Source of the DNA: Castanea sativa
Lineage: Eukaryota; Streptophyta; Magnoliopsida; Fagales; Fagaceae
Reading direction: 5' to 3'
Assembly (NCBI RefSeq): GCF_040712315.1
Contig: NC_134015.1
Coordinates: 46,952,464 to 47,016,463 of the forward strand
DNA: 64,000 nt
The number at the start of each line of letters is the position of its first letter. Position 1 is the first letter of the stretch. Position numbers and translations under genes: made by a program. This document shows positions 1 through 11,555 of this stretch, in pieces. The notes under the pieces were generated by a model. It was not told the origin of the DNA. It ran no database searches and saw only the letters and a list, made by a program, of their open reading frames with translations.

Positions 1-2400
1 TTAGACAGGAAGAAAACATAGAAGGGAGAAAGAAAGATAGAGAAAATGAGGAAAAAATCACAGATGTAGATATAAATAGGTTTGTTGAGAGGTTGTGTAA
101 TTTTTTTTTTATTGCTAAAAGTGGTGTAATTTTTTGCTGATGAAGAAGAAAAGTGCAAGGAAAAATAGTTTCATTCCACTATCAATAGTAAAGTAAGCCA
201 GAGTTAGATAAGGTTTATTTATTTTAAAATGAATGAGCAATTTTAAGAGTAGTGTTACTACACAATACATTCACAACAAAATCTAAGTGACAAGTTGTTA
301 AAAGATTGTAAAAAAGTGATGTTAATTGTGGGTCTAGATAAAATCAGTTGAGTATCTAAGATTGCCACTTAACCTTTATTTTAAAATTATTATGAAAATA
401 TTCTGAAAGTAGCACTAAGTTGAGTATATTCAAGCTTATTTCAACTAGATTTAAACAAAATTTATACTCAAGATGTTCAAAATTTTATTTTAGGGGGTCA
501 AAACAAAAAATATAAAAATTTTATATATAATTTTTTTTTTTTGCCCAAGTCAGGTGGTTCATTTGAACCCCTTGGGGTGGCTGTAGAGCCGCCCTTGGGC
601 GGATGCTTCCCTCTCTTTGAATTTAGCTTTTTGCTTCAAGTTCGCCAACGATGGAAATCTTTTTCAACTTACATATAAGAGATATATGATTCCCGAACCT
701 TAACAAAAAGGATTGAGCTCCGCGCATCCCTTGATCTCCGCCTAACTGGGGCTAGCAAACACCATGAGATGCTAATTAAATTATAAGACTTTTTGATGGA
801 GTATGCACAGTTGTGATTAGCAATTACCCTTGCACAGCTGTCATTAGTTTCAGTACTTTTTTAACTAGAATCTCCTTTTGTTTTAATGAGAGATTGTCAC
901 GTCACCACTAACTAAATAAAAAGTGGAGATTAAAACTCACTACCACTTGTTATTGTATATTTAAAATAAAAGGACATGTCCAATTAAAAAAGTACTAGAG
1001 GTAAGCCAAACCCTTTGAAAAATAACCTACACGCATAAAATATGTTTGTAACATTATTTCACAAATGTTATTTTACTTATATATTTCTATGATATGCTAT
1101 TATGGTATAAGATTAATTAGAGGAAAGAAGCAGTGCATTAATAATATATAAATGTTTCTATTTGTATGAAATACATTAAATACACTTTGAATCAATGAGT
1201 TATTTATGGTATAAGATTAATTAGAGGAAACAAAAAATGATGCATTAGTCGTCTAAATAAATGGTTACATGTTTTTAGTAAAAATCTAGGGATCATTATT
1301 TAAATTTATATCTAAAGTTCAATTTTTTTTTAAACCTAAAATATAAGAGGGGGGAGACATTTTTGAAAAATCAATGGCCCCCTTAGCCCCACCCACCCTC
1401 CTCCGCCCCTGACTGTTATTATGCTAAAACAGTCATCCCATTTTTTGTGTTATATCAATCACAACTTGTTATGTATTTATTTGACTTTCTTTGTAAATTG
1501 ACCAAAGTTTAAAATGAAAGAAATCAAAAGTCAAACACGTCACAAACATTTTATATATATATATAGCGTTTCAACTTATGACGTCTGTTTCCATGATTTT
1601 TGCTCTTTTATTATTACACCATCAGACCAAGACACCAATCAGTTTTTGATGTAGGCAATAATTGAACCTCATATTTCTTATTCAACCTCAGTTTTTGTGG
1701 TTTGTACTTTTGTATCATCAGACTAAGACATCAATCGGCTTTTGGTGTAGACAGTGATTTAACCTCATATCTCTTATTCAACCATGACATTGATAGAACA
1801 TAAATTAAAATACAAAAAGTGAGATGGAGGATTTGTATTTACTGTTAAACTCAATTGACAATTGCAATGCTATTTAAGACCATCAGAATTCAGAACCGTT
1901 GAAGTTAATATCGGTTGGTTGAAGCAACTTTTAAGATTGTTTATTATTGCTACAAGGTTGAAGGTTTAGAATAATACTAACATGCAATGTGAGTCGCAGC
2001 AATCTCCAAAAAAAAGAAAAAAAAAAAAGATTGAGGCACCAACTTGCTGTAATTATGAGTATATAATGACATAAGTGTGGCATGATTATAGCCACAATTG
2101 TCGTAATTAGCTACTAAAAATTGGAAAGACAATTGTAAGCTAACATGTGAAATTTGGAATTCAAAGTCATCTTAATTTATTTAAAGGGAAAAAAAAATTT
2201 ATGGAAAGGGAGATGCTGCCCCCGCCACCTGGACAAGGGGATTTAAATGTGACGATCCTGCCTCCATGTGATGTAACCATAACAAATTAACAATCCTTCT
2301 ATTTTCTAAGTAACTAATAATAGTTTTTTATATAATATTTGAAATGAGACCTAGTCTTTTTTTTTGAGTAAATAAATGACCTAGTCTATGTTATATTGTT
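1..2400. other. AT-rich intergenic DNA without a recognisable gene
   Basis: No reading frame with plausible codon structure or known domain was seen. The stretch holds repeat debris. About 245-425 resembles a short MITE, with imperfect inverted ends around the 'gtgttactacac' and 'gtagcacta' motifs. Minus-strand SINE fragments lie near 1553-1790. A short direct repeat (a roughly 25-bp motif starting 'tatggtataagatt') occurs near 1093 and 1203. Two C-rich tracts near 560-600 and 1375-1410 look like degraded transposon ends, but I cannot assign them. Confidence 0.6.
1553..1790 (-). repeat. Two partial tRNA-derived SINE copies, minus strand
   Basis: The reverse complement of about 1553-1690 aligns with the body and 3' part of the SINE at 3328-3492: the 'gttgaataagaga' box region, the 'tgattggtatcttggtctgatg' segment and the 'gacgtcataa' tail. 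A second, shorter stretch of the same family lies at about 1712-1785. No clear target-site duplication was found around either, so they are probably truncated old copies. Confidence 0.55.
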
Positions 2401-3064
2401 ATTTATTTATTGAAGGGTGATACATAATTTTGTCTAATGCACATTGACTGATTTTAATTCACAAACTTTTTAATTGTTATCGCTGACACCCTAACATTTA
2501 TACTAAAACAAATTAGGGTTTTGGAGAAAATTGTAATTTATTTGTACAAAATATGTAGAGTAAATTGCATTTATTGTCCTCAAATATGGCGTTTGTTTGA
2601 TTTTAGTACCTCAAAAAATTTTAAATGTAACAATTTAATCCCCCCAGTCTATGTTTTTGTTTTATGTGATTAATGAAATCTTTTTTTATTTTTTATACAC
2701 CCTATAATCAAGGACCAAATCAAACCAAACCCGTATTTAATGAGAGAGAGAGAGAGGGGGGAGGGGGGTGTTGAATCAAACCACCCAACATAGAAGTCAT
2801 TTAAACATGTCACTCATTAATGTTTTAGTGTTTAATATCTCTGTAGTAGTTTTATATTATGGACATGTATATCTTATTATTCTTATAGAATAAAATACAT
2901 GATATTTATTTTTATGGACAAAGTATATATAACATTAGTTTTATCCATTTAGATATATTAAGGAAGACCCGAATGATTATTGGGTACTCTGTTAAGAAAT
3001 AAATGGCTCATAAAGTACTCATGTGAAGAGCATACTAGTTATAATCCATTATGATTAAGGGTAT
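2401..3064. repeat. Duplicated CRK-flank block, copy 1
   Basis: This non-coding block aligns almost continuously with 36000-36608. Shared landmarks include 'tgcacattgactgatttta', 'gacaccctaacatttatac', 'agtaaattgcatttattgtc' and 'gaagacccgaatgattattg'. It marks the upstream part of the unit that was duplicated together with the CRK gene. In the second copy the alignment stops exactly where a Ty3/Gypsy LTR begins. Confidence 0.8.
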
Positions 3065-3327
3065 TACTGCTATGAGCCATGTATTGAATTCTTTATTTGA
3101 TTTAGAGCATTGCACAATTAGATGAAGTATTACCCTTTAATTAATTTGAGTATTGTGTGGGCCAAGCGAAGAAAATGTAAAATATGTTTTCACTAGGAGA
3201 CATAGGATTTATTAAATTTAATGATTAATAAAGAAAAAAAATGTGAGGGTATTCAAATCATCATTTTTCTTTTTCCATTAGAACAAAATATTATGATATC
3301 TCTTTCTATTCCATTGAATCATTACGT

Positions 3328-3492
3328 GTTACTATGGGTTCTAGTTAGTTCAATCGGTAAAGTCTCTGATTGTTGAATAAGAGATCTGAGGGTTAATCCT
3401 CGCTTATACCAAAATCTGATTGGTATCTTGGTCTGATGATAAAAAGCTATCATCTGAAACTGGCGTCATAATTTGAAACTTTCTATAAAAAA
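3328..3492 (+). mobile_element. tRNA-derived SINE with 11-bp target-site duplication
   Basis: A tRNA-like 5' region carries an A-box-like stretch ('tagttcaatcggtaaagtc') and a B-box-like stretch ('gggttaatcctcg') at roughly the spacing of a pol III promoter. A non-tRNA body follows, then a short A-rich tail. The identical sequence 'aatcattacgt' flanks both sides (3317-3327 and 3493-3503), as expected for LINE-mediated insertion. The element is about 165 bp, in the normal size range of plant SINEs. Confidence 0.8.
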
Positions 3493-4087
3493 AATCATTA
3501 CGTAGTACTCTTTACTATGTTATATACATAAAATATGAAATAGAAATACTTTAAGTAATTCTTAAGTATTCCTAGAATATGGAAAATTGTGCTACATTCT
3601 CTCACATTTATAGTAGAGTCTACTTATTAAATTCTTGATGAGGTCTACCATTAATGTGAGTGGAGAGAGCATAATTTCTTTTTATTACAAGATACCTAAG
3701 AATTTTCCAAAATACTTTTATACCTATCAAAAATATAATAATAGATGTGGTTTCATTCCATATCAATTAAAGACAAATAATAAGCATCCTTAAAACCATT
3801 TTTATCTAACGATGAGACTTGAAAAACCAATTACCTAATAAGGATTTCTATAAAAATTAAGAATTATAAAAATATTAAGAGGTAAGCATCACTCATCATC
3901 AGTATAATAATAAGGATCCAAGTTTAAAAACGGTAACGTTGGAATTTGAACATATGCTCAAACAAATTAGAATTTCAATAACACTTTGGCATCGCAATAA
4001 GCAGTAGAGTTGTAACGGTAGAATTTTAGTAGTAAAGTTTTGAAAACCTATTTAGTATTTGGCCAATTACAATGAATAGCATTCTAA

Positions 4088-4752
4088 GAGCAATTGCATC
4101 AGTTGGTGTATAAGTGTGTATAATAAAAGAAATGCTCAAATTTACACATTTTTTATCAAAAACAGCCCACTTCAGCTCGTGCATAACTGTCTATATTTTA
4201 CATGCTCCTTCAAATTGCTACAGTACCGTGTAAATTTACACGGGTACTGTAGCTCGTTTATCCAATTTTTTAATAATTTCCAGTTCGCTCGTTTTTTTCT
4301 CTCTCTTCTCCCAGTTAACTGCTCATCCCCACGCACAAACACATCCACACAAATACACTTGCTAAAAAAAAAAAGAAAAAAAGACAGAGATACACAAACA
4401 CGAAGCTCGTGGATCGTGGATGGTGGATCGGAGCTCGGGTCGGAGTGTTGATGGTGGATCGGAGTGTGGATCGTGGGTCGGAGCTCGGATCGGAGCTGTG
4501 GATCGTGGATCGGAGTGTGGATCGTGGGTCGGAGCTCGGATTGGAGCTGTGGATGGTGGATTGGAGCTCAGATCGAAGCTCGTGGCTCGGATCTGTGGTG
4601 GATCGTCGGATCGGAGCTCGTGGCTCGGAGCTGTGGTGGATCGTCGGATCGAAGCTCGTCGGAGCTGTGGTGGATCGTCGGATCGGAGCTCGTCGGAGCT
4701 GTGGTGGATTGTTGGTCAGAGCTCGAATCGGAGAGGTGATCTGGAAAATGGG

Positions 4753-4796
<44 letters not shown>

Positions 4797-5014
4797 AATT
4801 TCAGAATGGGTAGAGAGAGAATGAGGAGCGTATGTATAGTGGTAGTTAAAAGAGAAATAATAAAAAATTTGATAAAGTTGATTATTTAATTAAAAGATAG
4901 GTTAGAATAGATGAACTGATGTAGGTATTTTGTAAAAGTGATAGTGTAAAATAGAAAAGGTAGATTTTTTGTGTAAAATAGAGGAAATTTTTAAAAGAGC
5001 TGATGTGGTTGCTC
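4088..5014. mobile_element. Non-autonomous TIR element 1, TAA target duplication
   Basis: The ends are inverted repeats: left 'gagcaattgcatcag', right 'ctgatgtggttgctc'. Both sides are flanked by 'taa' (4085-4087 and 5015-5017). No transposase is visible. The interior holds a minisatellite (4415-4738) and a GA microsatellite (about 4757-4794). The 3-bp TWA-type duplication fits the PIF/Harbinger (Tourist-like) group, but the superfamily is inferred from target size only. Related copies are at 5304-6292, 11556-12468 and 48182-49098. Confidence 0.75.
4415..4738. repeat. GGATCGGAGCTC-type minisatellite inside TIR element 1
   Basis: Variable tandem units are built from 'ggatcggagctcg', 'tggatcgtggatcgg' and 'gctgtggtggatcgtcg'. 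The repeat is free of stops in several frames and so yields spurious open frames in all directions; I do not consider these genes. It is followed by a GA-dinucleotide run. Confidence 0.85.
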
Positions 5015-5303
5015 TAAAGTAATGGAATTAACAAGATTTATATTTTTGGTTTGAGAAGAGTGGATTTAACAAGATGAACAATGAATTAAAGAGTTGTTTT
5101 TTTCCCTACTGTTGGAATGTTCAGGTTCAGCAATCAGCCTAATGATTTGTTGTCAGGTGGCCTTATGGGGTCTTGTGACATCGATAATTGTTAGCCTAGT
5201 CAACCTGTGCAAGTCTACCAATGCACTGCAAAGCCCCTCATGCTCACCCACGGCATGTATAGGCGCAATCATTAGATAAAGACTTTGATGTGCTTCTTCC
5301 TAA

Positions 5304-6021
5304 GAGCATCCACATCAGTGGATGTAAAAGTTTCGAAAATAAACATAACTACCAATTTTACACATTTTGAGCAAAAAAACACCCACATCAGTGGGTTTAA
5401 AAATGTCTAAAATTTTGTAAACCCATCCCCGAGCTACAGTAACTGTGTAAGTTAACACGGTTACTATAGCTCATTTATACCATTATTTTATCATTTTCGT
5501 TCGCTCCTTTTTTTTCTCTCTCCTTTCCGTTCTCAACCAACCCAACTAAAACTCAACACAGACACTTGCTCAAAAAAAAAAAAAAAAACATAGATACACA
5601 AATACAGATCGACGCTTGATCGGAGCGGTCGGAGCTTGGATCGGAGTGGATCGGAACTCGGATCGGTGCTCAGAGCGACTGGATCGGAGCGTATCGGAGT
5701 GGATCGGTGCTCGGAGCGACTAGATCAGAGTGGATTGGAGATCAGATTGTGCTCGGAGCGACTGGATCGGAGCTTGGATCGTGCTCGGAGCACTGGATCG
5801 GAGCTCGGATCTTGCTTGGAGCGACTGGATCGGAGCTCGGATCGTGCTCGGAGCACTGGATCGGAGCTCGAATCGTGCTCAGAGCACTAGATCGGAGCTC
5901 GGATCGTGCTCGAAGCGACTGGATCGGTGCTCGGAGCACTGGATCGGAGCTCGGATCGTGCTCGGAGCGTTGATCTGGGTAGAGAGAGAGTGAGAGAGAG
6001 AGAGAAATGAAGAGAAGAAAT

Positions 6022-6077
<56 letters not shown>

Positions 6078-6292
6078 TAATCAGAAATGAAGAAGAGAAG
6101 AAATGAAGAGGCGCGTATAGGTAGTTGAGAGAATTAATAAAAAAAGTGAGGAAATTGATTATTTAATTAATAGAGGTGGTAGGATAGATAGACTGATGTG
6201 GGTGTTTTGTATAAGTAAATGTGTAAAACCTTAAAAGTAGGTATTTTAGTGTAAAATAGACAAAAAATTTAAACGAGCTGATGTGGATGCTC
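5304..6292. mobile_element. Non-autonomous TIR element 2, TAA target duplication
   Basis: The terminal inverted repeats are 'gagcatccacatcag' on the left and 'ctgatgtggatgctc' on the right, a perfect match. 'taa' duplications lie at 5301-5303 and 6293-6295. The interior carries a promoter-like subterminal 'ctacagtaactgtgtaa' motif shared with the other copies, a second minisatellite (5608-5974) and a long GA run (about 6019-6074). No transposase is encoded. It lies only 289 bp from TIR element 1. Confidence 0.8.
5608..5974. repeat. GATCGGAGC minisatellite inside TIR element 2
   Basis: Repeating units are variants of 'ggatcggagctcggatcg' and 'tgctcggagcactggatcgg'. The array is related in sequence to that in TIR element 1 but is arranged in a different higher-order pattern. 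It produces open frames in several directions that are artefacts of the repeat. Confidence 0.85.
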
Positions 6293-6318
6293 TAACACCT
6301 TAAGATTTTGGAAATAGT

Positions 6319-7056
6319 GGTTAGTATCATGGTCGTCACACCTACAGATTCTAAAATCTCCTAATTTCTTTTTTTTTCCCCACTAAAAAACTACAAAAAG
6401 AGTTTTGTAGGATTCAGTGAGACTTATCAAACACCATTTTTTTAATGTTTATTAAAGTGTGATCTTATGCCCTCGTTAAGGATTCTTTAAAAGAGTCTTA
6501 CCTGCACAAGATAGTAGCAAAAACTTTTTGTTATTATATTTAGCTTCTCTCTAATTTAAAATGGACACTCACCTTTCCTAACAAGTAAACTATATATTTT
6601 CACCTCCCTTGAATAGTTGAAAAAAGGTTTTGAAAATCCCGGAAAAAAAAAACTAAAAAAAAAATACCAAAATTCCAATTAGAGGGTATGAGGATGACAA
6701 TTTAAGTAAAGGGTAAAAATAGGACACTAAAGATTTTTAGAAACTTTTTTTAGTCATCTAAGAAAGGTTAATGTAAATAATTTGCATTTTAGTGGAGGTG
6801 AGTGTCTTTATTTCAAACTAGATGGGAGGTGAGAGGTGATTGTAATAATGAAAAATCTCAAGGGAGATAAGTACAATTTTCCCCAAAAAAGTATATTAAC
6901 AATCTCATGAGATTGAGATATTTTTCTCAAAGTATGTGTGAATCTTACATGTGTGGATCTTATCTACTATGAGATTATAGTTTCAGGAAGTAGAAATACT
7001 AGGGGGTGTGCATAGGTGGGGTTGAGGTTATTTCAATCCAACTCACCACAATCGAG

Positions 7057-7089
<33 letters not shown>

Positions 7090-7298
7090 AACAACAACAA
7101 CAACAACAACACTCAACCCAACTTAACCCGTCACATGAGTCCAACCCAACTCATATGGGTTGGGATGAATAATTTTTTTACTTTTTTATATATATTTTTA
7201 TTAAAAAAAAAAAAAAAAAAACACTAAGCATTAGAACAATAGCAAGCAACAATATTACAGGTTCCACTGCCATCTTCCTGAAATTCTAAGCATATATA
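6319..7298. repeat. Duplicated CRK upstream block, copy 1
   Basis: Non-coding sequence aligns with 48023-49969, starting at 'tagtatcatggtcgtcacac' and ending at 'aagcatatatag'. The copy at 48 kb has gained a TIR element and a tandem duplication, and lacks about 100 bp present here. A poly-A run followed by a CAA microsatellite lies at about 7056-7110, and a second A-run near 7202-7220. Confidence 0.75.
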
Positions 7299-7713
7299 GC
7301 TTGAAATTTGCTCCATATTTAACTTTAAAAAGATGCTGATATGTCAAGAATGAAGGCCGTTGGATCCCACAATTACGGTGAGAGGACTTTTGCTAACTGC
7401 TAATGATGGCTGCAAGCATGAGTTTGACATCAGTATGTCCTAGTTTGAAAAGAAAAGAGAAAAAAAAAAAAAAAAAATGAAGGAACAAGCATTTAAATAC
7501 ATTATAATGAGGATTATAAACGCTTTCTTATTTGAATTGTCAACTGTAATTGCCATTCTTTATTCTCAACAAATTTTCTTACCTGTTCTCTTCTCTTTAT
7601 AGGTACCCAACAACTTTGTATTTCTTCTTGCCACAGATAGTACTGAACTCATTGTTCAACAGCCTTAAAATTAATATCAGATACAGTAATAAAAATACTA
7701 ATTCATACCAAAA
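7299..7713 (+). promoter_or_regulatory. Conserved proximal upstream region of CRK copy 1
   Basis: This region aligns with 54874-55280 upstream of the second CRK with only scattered differences and small indels, up to the shared ATG. It should contain the core promoter and 5' UTR, but I could not fix a TATA box or transcription start. A pyrimidine-rich stretch ending 'ctctttatag' near 7593-7602 could be a 5'-UTR intron acceptor. Confidence 0.5.
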
Positions 7714-10700
7714 ATGAAGAAAGAATTCCCGTTTGTCCCTTCCCTATATCTTATCTTCCTTGTTATCAAGACTTTATTAATCCTAGAAACAGCAATGGGA
7801 GATCCAAGATCTCAAACAGTAAATATAACATGTAGCAACCAACCGGAGTACAATGCCCCTTCTTTTGTTCCAAATTCTGTTGCTACAATGAACAACATCG
7901 GCAACCAAATGGAAGTTTCAGGTTTTGGATTAGCAGTTTCAGGTTCAGACCCTAATACTAGCTATGGCCTTGCCCAGTGCTATGGGGATCTCTCTTTAAC
8001 TGATTGTGTATTATGCTATGCTCAGGCTCGCATGGTTCTTTCCCAGTGCATTAGTTTCACTTCAGGTCGTATTTACCTAGATGGTTGCTTCATGAGGTCA
8101 GACAATTATAGCTTCTTTCAGGAGTATACTGGACATGGTGACAGGGCCATATGTGGGAATACAACTAGGAAGAACTCAACGTATGAAGAATCAGTTAGAC
8201 AGGCTGTGAGCAGTGCAGTTCTGGCGGCACCAAACCAAAATGGCTCTGCAACAGCACCAAAGACTGTACCTGGGGCAGTGAATGAGGCAGTTTATGTGCT
8301 GGCTGATTGTTGGAGGACTTTAAATGCAAACTCCTGCAAAGCATGTTTAGAGAATGCATCTGCTTCAATATTGGAATGCTTGCCTTGGTCAGAGGGGCGA
8401 GCATTGAACACTGGCTGCTTCATGAGGTACTCAGACAAAGATTTCCTCAACAAGAAACTGGGAAATGGAAATTCAAAAGGTAAATGAACTAGGAGTTGGT
8501 CAAACGCGTATCATTATGTTTGGTGACCCAACTTGTAGGTTTAGGGACCTTTTTATGATAGTAAATTTGACCTGATTATGAGTTTCGATTGATGATTTTT
8601 GCAGGTACAACCATAGTGATAGCAGTTTCAGTTGCCAGTTCGGTGGTTCTGCTGGTAGTTGGAGTAGCAATTGGAATTTATATCTGGAAGCACAGATATA
8701 TACAAAAGAAACGAAGAGGTAAAATATTATATCAAAGTTGTAGGAATCTAGATGCTTGTACTTCACAAAGCCTCCAAATGTGTTAAATATACTTTTAAAA
8801 AGAAGGAAAAAATTTAGGCAGCTCAATCTGCTATATAATGCATGATTGATTGCCTCCTTTGATTACAAATTGCTTCCTTTGATTACAAATTGCTACCCTA
8901 GTTCCTCATGTTAGAAGTTAAACCTGTTTTAATTAATCTTTCATAAATAAGTGAGTTTCATAAGTTAATGTAGTGGGAAGTTTATTGAAGTTATGTGTGG
9001 GATTTATGAATATAAGAGTTAGAAAATAAATATAGTGAGAGTTAAAGGTTGGATGGTGTACTATATAAACCCATTCATCCGTCAAGTTCTAAGCAAGAGT
9101 TGAAGAGAAATACAAAACCTTAAAGAGTTCTAACTCTTCCCTCTCCACTCTCTCTCCCTTTATTTAATTTGTGAGTGTGAGTCTCTTCTACACACTAAGT
9201 AGCGTGTGGATATTTGTGAGAGTAAGTGAGAAAAGGCCCATCAGTATTTTGTTTTATTTCCAACACCTCATTACTATTCAATTCTGGCTCCCAAGGTTCA
9301 AATGATACAGAAAAGCTGGTGAAAACACTTAATGACAGTAGCTCAAACTTCAAGTATTCCACACTTGAGAAGGCTACAGGATCGTTTCACAATGCCAACA
9401 AACTTGGGCAAGGAGGATTTGGAACAGTTTATAAGGTAGTTTCTCTTCTTTCTCATGCCCCCATAAATTTCCCTTACCAAATCCACTTTATCAAATTTTG
9501 TCAGAGATTTAACAGTTTTCTCTGTCACAGGGGGTTTTGCCTGATGGAAGGGAGATTGCTGTCAAGAGGCTGTTCTTTAACAATAGACATAGAGCAGGGG
9601 ATTTCTACAATGAAGTTAACATTATAAGCAGCGTGGAACACAAAAATTTGGTCAGGTTATTAGGATGCAGTTGTTCTGGACCTGAAAGCCTACTTGTCTA
9701 TGAATTCCTGCCTAACAAAAGCCTTGACCGATTCATCTTTGGTAATTATTGAAGTTTTACATTCATGTGTGAAAAATGATTAGCTAAGATTCTAGAAAAA
9801 TTGGTTGGGAATGCGTGGTCTGTTGGTTTGGAGTCGACATTAGCATGCACACTTGTCCTTGGATTAATGGCGAATACTTATGAAAAAGAAGAAGAAGATG
9901 GGTTTTAGCAATTAGGCACCATAAAAAGCAAAAGATCCATAGCTATTGCCTACTACTTATAGTCATGTCTCATTAAGTTACTATTCAGATAAAAGATGAT
10001 TACACATACTAACAATTTATTTACTCTATATTGTTTTGAAAAAAAAATGACAGATGCAAACAGAGGTAAAGCACTGAACTGGGCGAAAAGATATGAGATT
10101 ATTGTGGGGACAGCAGAAGGTTTGGTGTACCTTCATGAGAACTCCAAGAACAGAATCATTCATAGAGATATAAAAGCTAGTAACATCTTGTTGGACTCAA
10201 GACTTCGTGCTAAAATTGCTGATTTTGGGTTAGCTAGATCTTTCGAAGAAGATCAGAGTCACATCAGCACTGCCATTGCAGGAACACTGTAAGTATCACA
10301 TTTCTTTATTGATTATTTGAATCATTGATAGGTTGTAAATATCAAATTTCTGCAAATCCATATCTGAAAATTTTGTAACTAACATTAAAGCCCAATATAA
10401 GAACATGTGATTGAGCATGACCACTCTATGGAGGATCCATAGCCAACACTAAAAAATTTGTGACTAAGATTTGGTTGTTGTTGTATAAGAACAAATATTA
10501 GTGATAAGAGATAATAATTTTAGAAGTTTATTTTCCCATGTGTTCAGAACAATACTAATTTATTTATGTCTATATAGAGGATATATGGCTCCAGAATACC
10601 TAGCCCATGGTCAGTTAACAGAAAAGGCCGATGTCTACAGCTTTGGAGTGCTTTTGTTAGAGATTGTTACGGGAAGAATGAACAACAGGAGCAAAACCTC

Positions 10701-11202
10701 AGAATACACTGACAGCCTAATCACAATTGTAAGCTTGAAAACTTCATCTTCCAAAAATAGTTTTCTTATACTCCAATTTTCCTGACAAGAAAGATTAATT
10801 AACTGAGTTCTTCTATCCTTTTCTCACCTGTACTATGTTTTCTTTTTTTGGACAAAACAGACATGGAAGCATTTTCGATCAGGGACAGTTGAACAATTAT
10901 ATGATCCAAATCTAATGTTGCATAATCATTACAACGTAAATGTTAAGAATGAGATTTTAAGAGTGCTGCATATCGGACTTCTGTGCACCCAAGAGATTCG
11001 GTCATTGCGACCAACAATGTCAAAGGCACTAAAAATGTTAACAAATAAGGATTATGAACTCCCTGCACCTACAAATCCTCCTTTTATAGATGAAAGAACG
11101 ATGGAACTGACTGACATGTGTGAAGACCCATGTGACCCTCTTAGAGCTGGATATTCTACTTCAATTGCTACTATCTCCGAAATTTCTTTCTATCCTAGGT
11201 GA
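7714..11202 (+). CDS. Cysteine-rich receptor-like kinase (CRK), copy 1, seven exons
   Basis: Predicted plasma-membrane receptor kinase with a secreted DUF26 (Gnk2-type) ectodomain, the class used in stress, ROS and immune signalling. Exons by GT-AG junctions with consistent phase: 7714-8479, 8605-8718, 9296-9435, 9531-9741, 10054-10288, 10578-10728, 10861-11202; 652 residues, usual CRK size. Residues 1-29 form a signal peptide. DUF26 motifs C-X8-C-X2-C sit at C89/C98/C101 and C199/C208/C211. The membrane helix is about 259-281. The kinase has a glycine loop [11 protein letters not shown] (330-340), K352, HRD with D449, DFG 467-469 and GYMAPEY, so it should be catalytically active. It resembles the Arabidopsis CRK2-type group (family recall, not searched). 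The paralog at 55281-58421 has the same structure. Intron 2 carries a solo LTR. No premature stop or frameshift is seen. Confidence 0.93.
8909..9265. mobile_element. Solo LTR in CRK copy 1 intron 2
   Basis: A 357-bp insertion begins 'tgttagaag' and ends 'ttccaaca', the TG...CA termini of an LTR. Perfect 5-bp duplications 'cctca' flank it (8904-8908 and 9266-9270). A TATA-like 'ctatataaacc' lies near 9061-9071. The paralogous intron at 56286-56529 has the uninterrupted site 'gttcctcattactattc', so insertion followed the CRK duplication. No internal retrotransposon sequence remains, consistent with LTR-LTR recombination. Orientation is probably + from the TATA box. Confidence 0.88.
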
Positions 11203-11555
11203 CCATGTTGGTTCTGTCTCTGGCAGTTTCTTTGAGTCCCAGTCACCGTAAGAGGAGGGACAAAGAATGGTTTCTCAGAAAACCAGTGCTTGCATAATGT
11301 CTTTTTAAATGAAAGAAACCACAGACCTCAAGTTGCATCCTCGCTTCGGCTTCTTGCTGGCAATTTGGCAGCAAACTGATGATGGTGCACACTAAGTAAC
11401 TTAATAAATCAATCACCAATACCTTATGAAGGTAGAGGTGATTGATTTATTGTAAATTTTGGTTCTTTCTGTACATCATTGTTTGTGGAACGTAGGATGT
11501 CCCTTTCAAATCGTACAAGTGTCATTTTTAAAAAAAAAAATTATTTGAGATATTA
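11203..11555 (+). other. CRK copy 1 3' UTR and downstream flank
   Basis: Sequence after the stop aligns with the downstream regions of the other CRK units (58422-58690, 33465-33838 and, more weakly, 62369-62520), including 'accatgttgg', 'ctggcagtttctttg' and 'gaaagaaaccacag'. It probably includes the 3' UTR. The alignment with 33.8 kb is interrupted at 11556 by a TIR element and resumes at 12469-12656. Confidence 0.7.

Noticed and set aside
3345..3420. Possible tRNA gene
   Set aside because: Box A and B are present, but the cloverleaf is not maintained and the segment continues into a SINE body with an A-tail and target duplication.
4409..4824. Several overlapping open frames rich in G, S, R and E on both strands
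   Set aside because: They are generated by the minisatellite and GA repeat in TIR element 1; no start context, domain or composition of a real protein.
5094..5279. Small open frame between the two TIR elements
   Set aside because: Short, no recognised homology and no splice or promoter context; not supported as a gene.
5636..5993. Open frames with repeated 'LDRSS' and 'GSELGS' patterns
   Set aside because: Direct translation of the minisatellite in TIR element 2.
8195..8404. Antisense open frame within CRK exon 1 (and its twin at 55762-55971)
   Set aside because: Shadow of the conserved CRK frame on the opposite strand.
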